This document shows positions 52,459 through 61,351 of a stretch of DNA of 64,000 nt, piece by piece. The notes under the pieces are model-generated. The model worked only from the letters and a program-made list of their open reading frames with translations, did no database searches and was not told the DNA's origin. Numbering within the stretch: the first letter of the stretch is position 1; every line of letters starts with the position of its first letter. Made by a program: the position numbers and the translations under genes. Location of the stretch: positions 54,418 through 118,417 of the forward strand of contig JAEZNB010000010.1 in assembly GCA_023441965.1 (NCBI GenBank). Reading direction: 5' to 3'. This DNA comes from Bacillota bacterium (GTDB lineage Bacteria > Bacillota > Clostridia > Lachnospirales > Lachnospiraceae).

Positions 52459-52562
52459 ACTTCATACACCTCCATGTGTTGATAAATAAAAAGATTCAAT
52501 ATGTACAAGACCGCTCTGTCCTTCCTGGCTGCTATCCTATCCGGCTTATACTTCTAATCTAT

Positions 52563-52589
52563 ATATCGGTAATCTCTCTAAAAAATTAA
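52563..52589 (-). promoter_or_regulatory. Sigma-28-like promoter of the flaG-fliD-fliS operon
   Basis: The minus-strand -10 is ACCGATAT, the same as at flagellin. A -35 of TTAATTTT at 11 bp, or TAATTTTT at 10 bp, is weaker than the consensus TAAAGTTT. Location between the csrA terminators and flaG supports it. Confidence 0.6.
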
Positions 52590-52631
52590 TAGTCTATTGC
52601 ACCCATAAACTAAAAAAACGTATAAAAGATC

Positions 52632-52702
52632 GACAAGAGAAACCGGCAGACCGGTTCACTTGTCATCAATAAAATCTGCACAGCTTCGGCTGTGACATTT
52701 TA
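52632..52702 (-). terminator. Two consecutive hairpins ending the flgM-csrA operon
   Basis: First, ATAAAAT..CACAGC-TTCG-GCTGTG..ATTTTAT (52669-52702). Second, GACAAG..AACCGG-CAGA-CCGGTT..CTTGTC (52632-52664). On the minus strand both follow the csrA stop and a run of seven T comes after the second. Double hairpins isolate the next promoter. Confidence 0.75.
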
Positions 52703-52757
52703 TCGCATCCTTTTAACGTTTGTTACACCATATCATAATCAGCTGCAAGCCGATACG

Positions 52758-52994
52758 TCAAGCATCGGTCTTCGGCCGAAACAGCTTCTTTATAACCTCT
52801 TCCGGTACCTGTGATCCGGCAGCCTCCTTGTTGGATTCCTGTATCTGCAGATAAATCTCCTTCCGATAGATCGAAACTGATTTTGGTGCATTGATGCCGA
52901 TCTTAATCTGATCTCCCTTCACTTCCAGAATGGTGATCTCAATATCATTGCCAATCATGATCGATTCATTGACTTTTCTTGACAGGGCTAACAT
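52758..52994 (-). CDS. csrA: Carbon storage regulator CsrA
   Basis: 78 residues: MLALSRKVNESIMIGNDIEI, LEVKGDQIKIGINAPKSVSI and YRKEIYLQIQESNKEA are the complete CsrA core, with a short C-terminal extension. It is a translational repressor that binds GGA in RNA hairpins, and in Bacillus it represses flagellin. It overlaps fliW by 7 bp. FliW, its antagonist, is immediately upstream and the target flagellin lies 3.4 kb downstream. Confidence 0.97.
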   Translation of the reverse strand: MLALSRKVNESIMIGNDIEITILEVKGDQIKIGINAPKSVSIYRKEIYLQIQESNKEAAGSQVPEEVIKKLFRPKTDA

Positions 52995-53461
52995 GATAAG
53001 TCCCCCTTTGCTGCTTTTTTCTCCTCAAGCCGGTCATAAAAACGGTACTTGATCTCATAATCAGCATTCTCCACGATAATCTGACAACCCCTTTTAGTTT
53101 CCGCATTCATGATAAAGGGAGCCTTCAGGTTCGCTGACATCTGTGTAATATCATTCGGAACTGTGATAGATACCAGGACTACGATATTGTCCATATTAAT
53201 CTCTCCCAGAGGCTTTAATAGTTCATCCTCAACCTCCGGATTATAATCCTCCTTCACAAGGAAGGGGCTGATGACGGGGATTGCCAGTGCCGGTTCCTCC
53301 AGACTTTGCAGCCAGGAAATGTCAGGTCTTTCCTCTCCCTCGTTATCATATAACAGAGTATAGTTTTTGCAATTTTCAAACCCCAGTATACCCTCCGGAA
53401 AATTAATTATCTTATTCTCATCCAAATCAATCTCTCCAAAATGCCTAGTCTTTACCAACAT
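52988..53461 (-). CDS. fliW: Flagellar assembly factor FliW
   Basis: 157 residues. Family features are HFGEIDLDENKIINFPEGILGFE near the start, LQSLEEPALAIPVISPF, and IVVLVSITVP in the C-terminal half. FliW binds CsrA and flagellin alternately, so that flagellin is translated only when it is being secreted. The start at 53461 has AAAGG seven bases upstream. It precedes csrA with translational overlap, as in Bacillus. Confidence 0.96.
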   Translation of the reverse strand: MLVKTRHFGEIDLDENKIINFPEGILGFENCKNYTLLYDNEGEERPDISWLQSLEEPALAIPVISPFLVKEDYNPEVEDELLKPLGEINMDNIVVLVSITVPNDITQMSANLKAPFIMNAETKRGCQIIVENADYEIKYRFYDRLEEKKAAKGDLSC

Positions 53462-53617
53462 CCCTTTCGCCTTCCCTTCTTTTGCTTATCCCATGCAGGA
53501 GCTTCCCCTGTAAGTACGGGGCTTACTCCCATCGATGCCGCATGGGTCTCCATCCTTGCCTGGGGCTATTCATGTATCATAGAATTTCCCATATTAGCAT
53601 ATGGTATCTTTTCTTAT

Positions 53618-53623
53618 ATTATA
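53618..53623 (-). promoter_or_regulatory. Possible -10 box upstream of fliW
   Basis: A perfect TATAAT on the minus strand about 160 bp upstream of fliW, inside the 186-bp gap after flgL. The -35 at 17 bp (ATGCAG) is poor. It could give fliW-csrA expression independent of the flgM operon. Confidence 0.35.
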
Positions 53624-53647
53624 CAATATCCGGCACAAATCTGCATC

Positions 53648-55150
53648 CTATTTTACAAAATCCAGCAAGGAATTTTGCACTGTCTTGGCTGCCGCCGCAA
53701 GAGAAGCATTGTAGATCGCCTGTGCTGCATTATATTTTATGATGGTATCTACTACATCTGCATCCTCATTCTTAGAGAGCAGCTCTTCGAAATCTACCTT
53801 CTGGCTGGACAATCTGTTCTCAGTAAGCTCCAGCCTTACATAGCGGCTTCCCAGGTCTGCAACTGCCACATTGATAATATCCTGCTCCTTATTCGTCAAG
53901 GTGATCCCTTTTTCGAAATAATTCTGCATAATCTCCTTCTTCAGCTCCAGCTCCGTATCCAACTGATCCATGAGCTTCTCATATCTCTGTCTTTCATCTG
54001 CGGTCAGGGTAGTATCCGACAGTCTCTTTTCCACCTCAGCTATCATTTCTTCCACTTGTAACACATCGTTCACACTGTTTAAGATGTCATCTATCCCTCT
54101 GCCTATGGTATGACGGATCGCATCTGAACCTTCCGTGTTTATGGTCAGCATCTGGTTATAGTTGATCTCATATTGTATCTGCTGTTTTTCCTTCACATAA
54201 GGAATCGGCGCCTGCTCCGGCTTGCTAAGATCGGTCATCTCACAGTTAAAGTAATGCTCCGGCTTCAGCTCACCCTTTTGGAAGCCGGTCTTGGTATAAT
54301 CGATTCTGATATCCTCTGCCGTACGGAATTCCTCATACACATCCGCTGCCATGATCATCTCGCCGGTGTCATAGATGAATTGTATGGTACCCGGTGCAGG
54401 CTGATATGCATTGGGATCCGACTTGGGGAGCATGACGATATTACCACTATTGAAGGGGGGATCTGCTTCCACCAGTTCGCCATTCATATCCCTTTTCATA
54501 TAATGGATGTCACCGGGGGCAATATTGTCCAGCTTATCATAGGCAAGCTGGATTCGGTAAGTGTTCAGCATCTGCGGGGGAACATCCAGGCTTGCTCCGG
54601 TATCATAATCCTTCAGGGTATAGCCTCCCGTTACCTTGGAGCCGATCTGAATCTGGCTGCCGGAAAAGCTTTCTGTAATATGATAGCTTAATTGCTCTGT
54701 ATCCTCAGTAAAGATCAGGGAGCTGTCTGTTTTATAGCCGGTAAAAACATACCTTCCGGCATAGTTGGTATTCCCCTCCTGGTAAATCTGATTTCTCATC
54801 TCTCTTAGGTTCTGAACTATGGAAGAACGGTCATTCGCTGTCAGAGTATCTGAGCTTCCCTGAACACAATAGGTATTGATCTGATTTAGGATATCATTCA
54901 CTGTCTTAAGGGCACTCTCAGTTACATCCATCCAGGACATTGCATCGGGAATATTCTTCTCATAATATTGATTCAGCTCTGAGAGATTTGTGCGAAGCTT
55001 TAAAGCTCTGACCGTAATGATCGGATCGTCTGAAGGCTTTTGGATCTTCTTGCCTGTGGAATATTGCTGTTCCAGATCCGTCATATTGACTTTATTTCTG
55101 TTGATGTTGGTCATCATATTATTGGTCATCATTTTATTCGTAATTCTCAT
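53648..55150 (-). CDS. flgL: Flagellar hook-associated protein 3 (FlgL)
   Basis: 500 residues. N-terminal MRITNKMMTNNMMTNINRNK, and KKIQKPSDDPIITVRALKLR, with C-terminal QAIYNASLAAAAKTVQNSLL are typical of FlgL, the second hook-filament junction protein. The middle region (~150-330) is longer than in Bacillus FlgL (~300 residues in total), carrying an extra insertion domain. The ATG at 55150 has GGAGG seven bases upstream; an ATG at 55183 lacks one. Confidence 0.93.
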   Translation of the reverse strand: MRITNKMMTNNMMTNINRNKVNMTDLEQQYSTGKKIQKPSDDPIITVRALKLRTNLSELNQYYEKNIPDAMSWMDVTESALKTVNDILNQINTYCVQGSSDTLTANDRSSIVQNLREMRNQIYQEGNTNYAGRYVFTGYKTDSSLIFTEDTEQLSYHITESFSGSQIQIGSKVTGGYTLKDYDTGASLDVPPQMLNTYRIQLAYDKLDNIAPGDIHYMKRDMNGELVEADPPFNSGNIVMLPKSDPNAYQPAPGTIQFIYDTGEMIMAADVYEEFRTAEDIRIDYTKTGFQKGELKPEHYFNCEMTDLSKPEQAPIPYVKEKQQIQYEINYNQMLTINTEGSDAIRHTIGRGIDDILNSVNDVLQVEEMIAEVEKRLSDTTLTADERQRYEKLMDQLDTELELKKEIMQNYFEKGITLTNKEQDIINVAVADLGSRYVRLELTENRLSSQKVDFEELLSKNEDADVVDTIIKYNAAQAIYNASLAAAAKTVQNSLLDFVK

Positions 55151-55228
55151 ATCCATTCCTCCTTCGTCCCTAAGGGATATCATCCGGATCGGGACTCCGC
55201 TTAAGCCTTCAGGGAAGGCCCTTGATCA

Positions 55229-57076
55229 CTAGGCTCCCATATAATTAATCAGTCTGTCATAGATTTCATCCATCACTGATATTACCTTCGCAGACAGATT
55301 ATAGGCATTCTGGAATTTCACCAGGTTCATGGTTTCCTCATCCAAATCCACACCGGATACTGACAGACGCTGGTTTGTTATGGTTCCTATGATGTCCTGC
55401 TGATTTTCATACAGATTCAAAGCCTTCCTGGTATCAATGCCGATATCTGCCACCAGTATCTGCATATAGCTGCCGGGGCTGCCCTGCTTGAAGATGCTCT
55501 TATCCGTCTTCAGTGCGATCAATCTGTCTATCACATCATTGTTTTCACTACCGATTACCACATCTGTTGCCGTAGCCAGCCTTCCGGGATCTTCCAGCAG
55601 CTCCTTACTGATGGTGAAGTTCTCAGCCGTCATAAAATAATAACTGCCAAAGAGAGGCTGGTCCTCGGGGACCTCATCATAATAGCCTCCGGTCTGGGAA
55701 TTGAAGCTATAATAATCATAATATTCGGCCTCATCCGAACCCTCATATGGTCCGAATACATAATTGCGGCCATTGATCTTATGGGTTGCATTAAAGAAAT
55801 CGATTCCCGTATTATTCGTCCCTGTTCTGTGTATCTCATTAAAGGCCTTGGAAAAGGTACGGATAAATTCATTCATCTGGTCCATATAATAAGGAATTCC
55901 CTTGTAATTAATGCTCTCTCCTACTGCCCCGGGGGTATCAAAGGCATCCGCGATCAGAACATCCTCCAGCTCAAAGACATAACTGTAGGCTCCCGTATCA
56001 GGGTCTATATTCACTTCAAAGCCGCTATAGGTATATTCATAATTCTCTATGATCAGCTTACCGTTTACAGGTATGTTCAGTTTATTCACATCATTAATGT
56101 TTGTATCCGTCATGGTAACATACATGTCTCCGGCGACTGCATTCATATTGCCCCGCAGATTATGCTGGTTATTACCGTCCCTGACTTCAAACAGGGCCTG
56201 AAGGGAACCTCCCAGAGTAGCACTGCCGGTATCAAATTTCTGTCCGTTCTGCCAGTAGACGTCATATAAGCCACTGATATCATTCTGATTCTGCGGCACC
56301 GTTCTGGGGATTACCTGCAGGGAATTAAAATTTCCTCCGTCCACCAGGGTCTGACCGTTTATCTTGATCACATAGCTGGTAATACCGATGCCGGCACCCA
56401 CAACTCTCTCGGTAACACTGATATTGGCGATTTCAGATAGCTCATCAACCAACAGCGCTCTCTGATCACGGAGATCATTGGCAGTACCACCGCTCACCTC
56501 CAGCGTATTGATCTGCTTTGTCAGGGCTGCGATCTGCTGTGCGGTGGAGTTGATCTGCTCTACCTTATTCTTAATCTCAAAATTACAGTCCTCCTGGATG
56601 CTTTTTAGGCTTACTGCCATGGAATTGAAGTATTCCGTCAGGCTCTTGGCATAATTGATTACCTGATTCCTTACCGTAAGACTGGAAGGATTCTTCGATA
56701 ATTCCTGCAGACTGTTATACATATTATCAAAGTTTATGACAAAGCCCTCCTCGCTGACCTCATTGAAGCAGCCCTCCAGCTCCGCCATATAATGGGACTT
56801 ACTCATGTATTCCCCGAATATGGTATTATTCTTCCAATATTTAATGTCATAGTACTCATCCCGAAGCTGTGTCACACCGGTTACACTTACGCCGGTACCG
56901 GCCATACCATAGGTACTGTTAAGCTGTAAGGCCTTGCCCGCCTTCTGTCCCATGACCTGCCTGGTATAGCCCTCAGTCTCTGTATTGGTTATATTATGTG
57001 CTGTGGTATCAAGTGCTGCCTTATAGGCATATAACCCTGTCTGTCCTATGTTTAATCCAAAAAACGTGGATGACAT
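55229..57076 (-). CDS. flgK: Flagellar hook-associated protein 1 (FlgK), copy A
   Basis: 615 residues. N-terminal STFFGLNIGQTGLYAYKAAL and HNITNTETEGYTRQ, plus the C-terminal SVSGVDLDEETMNLVKFQNAYNL, fit FlgK, first junction protein between hook and filament. Start ATG at 57076 with GAGGTGA nine bases upstream; an in-frame TTG two codons earlier is rejected. A second flgK-type gene lies immediately upstream. The two differ in the middle but share the same ends, so they may form alternating or layered junctions (inference). Confidence 0.92.
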   Translation of the reverse strand: MSSTFFGLNIGQTGLYAYKAALDTTAHNITNTETEGYTRQVMGQKAGKALQLNSTYGMAGTGVSVTGVTQLRDEYYDIKYWKNNTIFGEYMSKSHYMAELEGCFNEVSEEGFVINFDNMYNSLQELSKNPSSLTVRNQVINYAKSLTEYFNSMAVSLKSIQEDCNFEIKNKVEQINSTAQQIAALTKQINTLEVSGGTANDLRDQRALLVDELSEIANISVTERVVGAGIGITSYVIKINGQTLVDGGNFNSLQVIPRTVPQNQNDISGLYDVYWQNGQKFDTGSATLGGSLQALFEVRDGNNQHNLRGNMNAVAGDMYVTMTDTNINDVNKLNIPVNGKLIIENYEYTYSGFEVNIDPDTGAYSYVFELEDVLIADAFDTPGAVGESINYKGIPYYMDQMNEFIRTFSKAFNEIHRTGTNNTGIDFFNATHKINGRNYVFGPYEGSDEAEYYDYYSFNSQTGGYYDEVPEDQPLFGSYYFMTAENFTISKELLEDPGRLATATDVVIGSENNDVIDRLIALKTDKSIFKQGSPGSYMQILVADIGIDTRKALNLYENQQDIIGTITNQRLSVSGVDLDEETMNLVKFQNAYNLSAKVISVMDEIYDRLINYMGA

Positions 57077-57111
57077 AACCAATCACCTCTCTTTGCTTTT
57101 CCCTGGCATCC

Positions 57112-58842
57112 TTATAGTCTTTCAATGATATGTTCCAGCATCTCACTGACAACATTGACATATCTTGAGGCAGCATTATATGCATGCTGGTATTTGATCA
57201 GATTCGTCAGCTCCTCATCGGAGGAAACTCCGGTAACCTGAAGTCTCTGGTTATCAATACTTGTCACCATGGAAGCCTGGTTATCACTGATGGTATAGAG
57301 CCGCTCTCCCCGATTTGCGATCTCCGAAATAAAGGAGATATAATAATCATTGAAGTTATTCTTGGTAAGCGTATTGGGTGACAGGGTGCTAAAGGGCTCC
57401 TGCCAGGCGGTCATCAGCTTTTTTGCGGTTTCGATATCATATTCTCCCGTTCCATCATTGGAGGATAGCGGAATCAAGGAATAATTCTGCAGGATCCTGC
57501 GATTCACTTCTATCTCACCTAAGGTGAATAAGGAATAGTTATCAGCCCGATCCTCCTTCTGGTAAATCCGGGCACTGATATATTCATAGTCTCCCTCATC
57601 GTTTATGATTTCAATTTCCGTATAATCGCTGTAACGGTCCATGGATTTTCTGTCAAAGAGTCCTTCTCCCATGGTCCTGTCCGGATCCATACCGATCGGG
57701 GCCTTCTCTTCATCCAGAATCATTATTTTCGTCCCGTCTGCTAAGGTGACTTCCTTATTGGGACTTAAGATATCATTTATCGTTGTGACAATTCCATGAA
57801 TCAGCTGGTCAAACTGTGCCTGTACCGTCATGATAACAGAAGGGCTGATCTTGTCGTTGTATGTTTTTACCTCTTCCTTGTACTGTTCTTCTGTCTCATA
57901 CCTGGATCTGTCAGGAACATCCCAATAGTTTGCCTTCTTATGTCCTCTTGCGATCAGCAACCCCTTTAAGGAGCCGATATCATTGTCATTTTGAGAGGAA
58001 GGAGCCTTGTCCAGATTAAATACATCGGCATTGCCATGGGCTATCCAGACCGGCTTCAGCATCTCGGAATTGGCATCCATTCTGACCGTGCCCATCTTAA
58101 AGACGGTGTCCTCTGTGATAAAGGATACTCCCTCCAGATTAACCGTAACCATACCGGCCATATTTTCCTTATATGTAATATCCGCCATCTTGCCCAGTTC
58201 ATCTAACAGCAGATTTCTTTGATCTCTTAAGTCATTTGCCTTTTCTATGCCTGTACTTTCGTATTGCCTGATTTTCAGATTCAGAGTTTTGATCTCTTCC
58301 CCGATCTCATTGATCCGATTTACCTGGTTAATAATCTGGGTATTGAGATTAACCTGGTAACTGGCCAGCTGTCTGTAGATATTCTCCGACCGTTCCATGA
58401 AGGTAACCGCAGTCTCGATCAGGGAAGCTCTGGCAACGATGTTATCCGGCTCCTTGCAGAGCTCCTGCAGGGAGATCCAGAATTCATCCAGAGAATCCTG
58501 AAAGGCAACCCCCTCCAATTCACCAAAGAGGTTCTCTACCTCCTGTACGGCCAGTGTCTGGGATTCATAAAAAGCCTGTCTGCCGGATTCCCGGCGATAG
58601 GCTTGATCCAGGAAGGAATCCCGCACCTGCTTCACAGCTGCAAAGTTTGCACCCAAACCTTGCTGCATAGAGGAGATATAGGATTCACCCCATTTTATAT
58701 AATTGAAATCGGTTAATACTGCCTGCTGCCTGACAAATCCCTTGGTATCCACATTCGCTAAATTATGTGATGTGATATTCAAAGCAGCCTGACTGACATT
58801 CAGACCCGTAACACCGATATATAATCCGCCCATTGAACTCAT
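57112..58842 (-). CDS. Flagellar hook-associated protein FlgK-type, copy B
   Basis: 576 residues. N-terminal GGLYIGVTGLNVSQAALNITS and HNLANVDTKGFVRQQ, and C-terminal LQVTGVSSDEELTNLIKYQHAYNAASRYV, also FlgK. It precedes copy A with a gap of 35 bp. The central region differs in length and content from copy A, and DIRGSV-type hook signature is absent, so it is not the hook protein FlgE. Two tandem flgK genes are not the Bacillus arrangement. Confidence 0.88.
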   Translation of the reverse strand: MSSMGGLYIGVTGLNVSQAALNITSHNLANVDTKGFVRQQAVLTDFNYIKWGESYISSMQQGLGANFAAVKQVRDSFLDQAYRRESGRQAFYESQTLAVQEVENLFGELEGVAFQDSLDEFWISLQELCKEPDNIVARASLIETAVTFMERSENIYRQLASYQVNLNTQIINQVNRINEIGEEIKTLNLKIRQYESTGIEKANDLRDQRNLLLDELGKMADITYKENMAGMVTVNLEGVSFITEDTVFKMGTVRMDANSEMLKPVWIAHGNADVFNLDKAPSSQNDNDIGSLKGLLIARGHKKANYWDVPDRSRYETEEQYKEEVKTYNDKISPSVIMTVQAQFDQLIHGIVTTINDILSPNKEVTLADGTKIMILDEEKAPIGMDPDRTMGEGLFDRKSMDRYSDYTEIEIINDEGDYEYISARIYQKEDRADNYSLFTLGEIEVNRRILQNYSLIPLSSNDGTGEYDIETAKKLMTAWQEPFSTLSPNTLTKNNFNDYYISFISEIANRGERLYTISDNQASMVTSIDNQRLQVTGVSSDEELTNLIKYQHAYNAASRYVNVVSEMLEHIIERL

Positions 58843-58866
58843 GAACTCACCTTACCACCCTGTCTC

Positions 58867-59382
58867 TTACTGCTTCGCATCGAACATCCCTGTTCCGAAA
58901 GCCTGTGCATCATAGGTTGATGCACCCTTTGTGTAAGTGTTGTTCCCCGGCGACATCCTTGTACTTTGAATAAAATTCATATTGAATTCTATCATCTCTA
59001 GGGATTGTTGTATTAATATCCTGTTGCGGTCATTGACCTCTGCCAGTCTTTCAACCGCCCGTCTCAAATGATCGCGAACCTCAGAAAGAGCCCTTTGTAC
59101 CTTAGGCTGCGTATCCATAAGTTGAATTAAGGAGGTCAGATTGATTGCCTCGGCCTTCTTACCCAAGACCGTTTTAATATTCATCATGACCTCAGCCCGC
59201 TTACGTTCCAAGGAATTAATCCGGTCTATCATCAGCTGTTCCCTTGCTGTGATTTCCTGAAGCGCATTGATGTCATTCCTTACAATCACCTGCGTCTTCT
59301 CCGTCGCAATCGGCAGCAGCTGCTGATAGCTTTCATATTCCTCCTTCAGGGTACCGATTAATTCATCAATCAAACTTGCCAT
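58867..59382 (-). CDS. flgN: Flagellar export chaperone FlgN
   Basis: 171 residues, helical, starting MASLIDELIGTLKEEYESY with TEKTQVIVRNDINALQEIT, characteristic of FlgN, chaperone for FlgK and FlgL. Position between flgM and flgK is the standard one. It lies 42 bp after flgM and 24 bp before the first FlgK-type gene. Confidence 0.92.
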   Translation of the reverse strand: MASLIDELIGTLKEEYESYQQLLPIATEKTQVIVRNDINALQEITAREQLMIDRINSLERKRAEVMMNIKTVLGKKAEAINLTSLIQLMDTQPKVQRALSEVRDHLRRAVERLAEVNDRNRILIQQSLEMIEFNMNFIQSTRMSPGNNTYTKGASTYDAQAFGTGMFDAKQ

Positions 59383-59424
59383 GGATGTCCTCTTTCCTAT
59401 GCGCTTTCTGCCTGCCTGTAAAGC

Positions 59425-59694
59425 TTATTCAAAATAAGCTTCCACCAGCTTCTGTGCCAGCTTCTCGCTGCTGACCTCATAAGTACCGGCTTCGATCCGC
59501 TCCTTCAACTCCTTCACCTTATCCTCACGGATATCCGGGGTCTGGGCCACGATCTGCTTCGCCACCTGATAATCCTTCCCTACGCGTGAGATCTCCAGCT
59601 TGTCACTAAAGCTGCCGCCCTTTGCCTTAGAGGTACTCTTCACGCTGTTCGCCTGATACAATTGACTTACCTTGTTAAATGCATCTATACGCAT
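59425..59694 (-). CDS. flgM: Anti-sigma-28 factor FlgM
   Basis: 89 residues: unstructured N-terminal half (IDAFNKVSQLYQANSVKS, FSDKLEISRVGKDYQVAK) and a C-terminal binding helix (VKELKERIEAGTYEV, KLAQKLVEAYFE). FlgM holds sigma-28 until the hook is complete and is then exported. It has its own sigma-28-like promoter, which creates feedback. It is the first gene of the flgM-flgN-flgK-flgK-flgL-fliW-csrA operon. Confidence 0.95.
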   Translation of the reverse strand: MRIDAFNKVSQLYQANSVKSTSKAKGGSFSDKLEISRVGKDYQVAKQIVAQTPDIREDKVKELKERIEAGTYEVSSEKLAQKLVEAYFE

Positions 59695-59751
59695 TTCTTC
59701 ACCACCTTCTGATCCTATACGCTTGAAATATGATATGGTTTACTATATTAT

Positions 59752-59778
59752 TTATCGGAAGAAAAGCCACTAACATTA
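59752..59778 (-). promoter_or_regulatory. Sigma-28-like promoter of flgM
   Basis: Minus-strand TAATGTTA, 11 bp, TCCGATAA; the -35 matches 6 of 8 and the -10 7 of 8 consensus positions. It lies 58 bp upstream of the flgM start. Confidence 0.78.
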
Positions 59779-59876
59779 TAGTCTAATCATAATATTCTTA
59801 AATATTTTTGTATTAAAATATGTCAAAAAGCCTTAGAATCCTCCTCTCAGGCCTCCACTTAACGGCTGCCCGTGAA

Positions 59877-59977
59877 ATAAGGGGTATAATGATAGGGGCA
59901 TCTTAGGCTTCCCCACCCATTGCCTGCTGTAGCAAGCCTTGCATGATGGGAAGCATAATATGCCCCGTGAGCCTTAT
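59877..59977. other. Nested hairpin element between ctpA and flgM
   Basis: Three nested stems: ATAAGG (59877) with CCTTAT (59977), GGGGCAT with ATGCCCC, and GCTTCCC with GGGAAGC, closing on a TGCT/AGCA inner hairpin. The whole is 101 bp. It lies in the 332-bp gap after the ctpA stop and upstream of the flgM promoter. No T tract follows, so it is not a standard terminator; it may be a small RNA, a stability element or a cruciform repeat. Nothing else is recognised in this gap. Confidence 0.6.
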
Positions 59978-60027
59978 GGATCGTGTATAGGAAACCTACT
60001 CGCTGCTTTACTGCAATGTCTGTGGTA

Positions 60028-61272
60028 TCACTTTATCTTTTCTTTAACAATCCGAATCGCTTCCTGCAGCTGGTTATCCTCCTCAATCGGTATGGTAACC
60101 ATCTTCTTCAGCTCCTCCTTCAGATCGATCTCAACATCGGGAAGGATACCGGTTCCATGGATGTTCCGCCCCTTTGGTGTAAAGTACTTGGATATGGTCA
60201 GCTTAATTGCTGTGCCGTCAGATAGCGGAATCACCTTCTGAACGATTCCTTTCCCAAAGCTGGTCGTTCCTACGATGGTGCCCAGCTGATAATCCTGGAT
60301 GGCACCTGCAAAGATCTCGGAGGCACTGGCACTGTTCCCATTGATCAGTACTGCCAGAGGTACGGTAAGCTCCTTCTCATCGACCGCATCCTCCTTCAGC
60401 CGTTTCCCATACTTATCCTCTGTATAAACAATCAGCCCCTTCGGGAGCAACCGATCCAGAATCTTTACAACGGAGTCCAGGAGTCCTCCCGGATTATTTC
60501 TCACGTCAACGATAAGTCCCTTCATTCCGCCCCGTTCCAGCTCATCCACCGCTGATATAAATTGCTTCACGGTAATCTGATCAAATTCCGTAATAATGAT
60601 ATATCCGATCTTATCTGCCAGCATCTTATGCTCAATGGTGGGCACCTTGATTTCCTGCCGGACAATCGTAAACTGAAGCGGATCACTTTTTCCTTCTCTT
60701 ATCACCGAGATATTGACCTTCGTACCTTCCATGCCCTTCATCTTGCTGACGACCTCGGACAGGTCCACTCCGGTTACCTCCTCATCCTCCACCATATACA
60801 GAATATCCCCCGGAAGAATACCCGCCTTAAAAGCCGGTCCGTTCTCAAAGGGTTTCACCACAGTGATAATACCGGTCTTCACATCCTGGCTTACCGTAGC
60901 ACCGATTCCGTGGTAAATACCTGTGGAGCTTTCCATCAGGGCTTTATATTCTTCCTTGGTATAATAAGTGGAGTAAGGATCCTCCAAGCTGCTCATGAAA
61001 CCCTTATAGATACCGTTCGCATAAACGGATGGATCTACCTCTTCCAGATAGTAGTTTTCTATTAAGGTCTCTAAAAAAGTCAATTTGTCTACGATCTTTT
61101 CATAAGAGGTAACTTCTTCCTCATCCTTCGTTTCTTCGGTATTCACCTCGGCTTTCCTATTGACGTCGGTTCCACCCTCCTTGACATAGAGCAAAAAGAA
61201 CCCAACGAACAGGAAAATAAGTACCGCTCCTAAGAGCCCCGACAGAAAGCCGGTCACAAAATTCTTCTTCAT
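60028..61272 (-). CDS. S41-family C-terminal processing protease (CtpA type)
   Basis: 414 residues: N-terminal membrane anchor (VTGFLSGLLGAVLIFLFVGF), a PDZ domain near 110-200 (GIGATVSQD, AGILPGDILYMVEDEEV) and the S41 protease domain with the catalytic Ser in NGNSASASEIFAGA and Lys in GTTSFGKGIVQ. Such enzymes cleave secreted or membrane proteins outside the cell. No flagellar function is implied by itself; it follows the PucR-like gene and ends before the flagellar block. Confidence 0.93.
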   Translation of the reverse strand: MKKNFVTGFLSGLLGAVLIFLFVGFFLLYVKEGGTDVNRKAEVNTEETKDEEEVTSYEKIVDKLTFLETLIENYYLEEVDPSVYANGIYKGFMSSLEDPYSTYYTKEEYKALMESSTGIYHGIGATVSQDVKTGIITVVKPFENGPAFKAGILPGDILYMVEDEEVTGVDLSEVVSKMKGMEGTKVNISVIREGKSDPLQFTIVRQEIKVPTIEHKMLADKIGYIIITEFDQITVKQFISAVDELERGGMKGLIVDVRNNPGGLLDSVVKILDRLLPKGLIVYTEDKYGKRLKEDAVDEKELTVPLAVLINGNSASASEIFAGAIQDYQLGTIVGTTSFGKGIVQKVIPLSDGTAIKLTISKYFTPKGRNIHGTGILPDVEIDLKEELKKMVTIPIEEDNQLQEAIRIVKEKIK

Positions 61273-61351
61273 ATCCGTCCTCCTAATTCACCTTCTAACC
61301 GGGCATTTCATAGCAGCAAAAGTCTGCCGGAAGCAGTCCTCTGCGAAGTTA

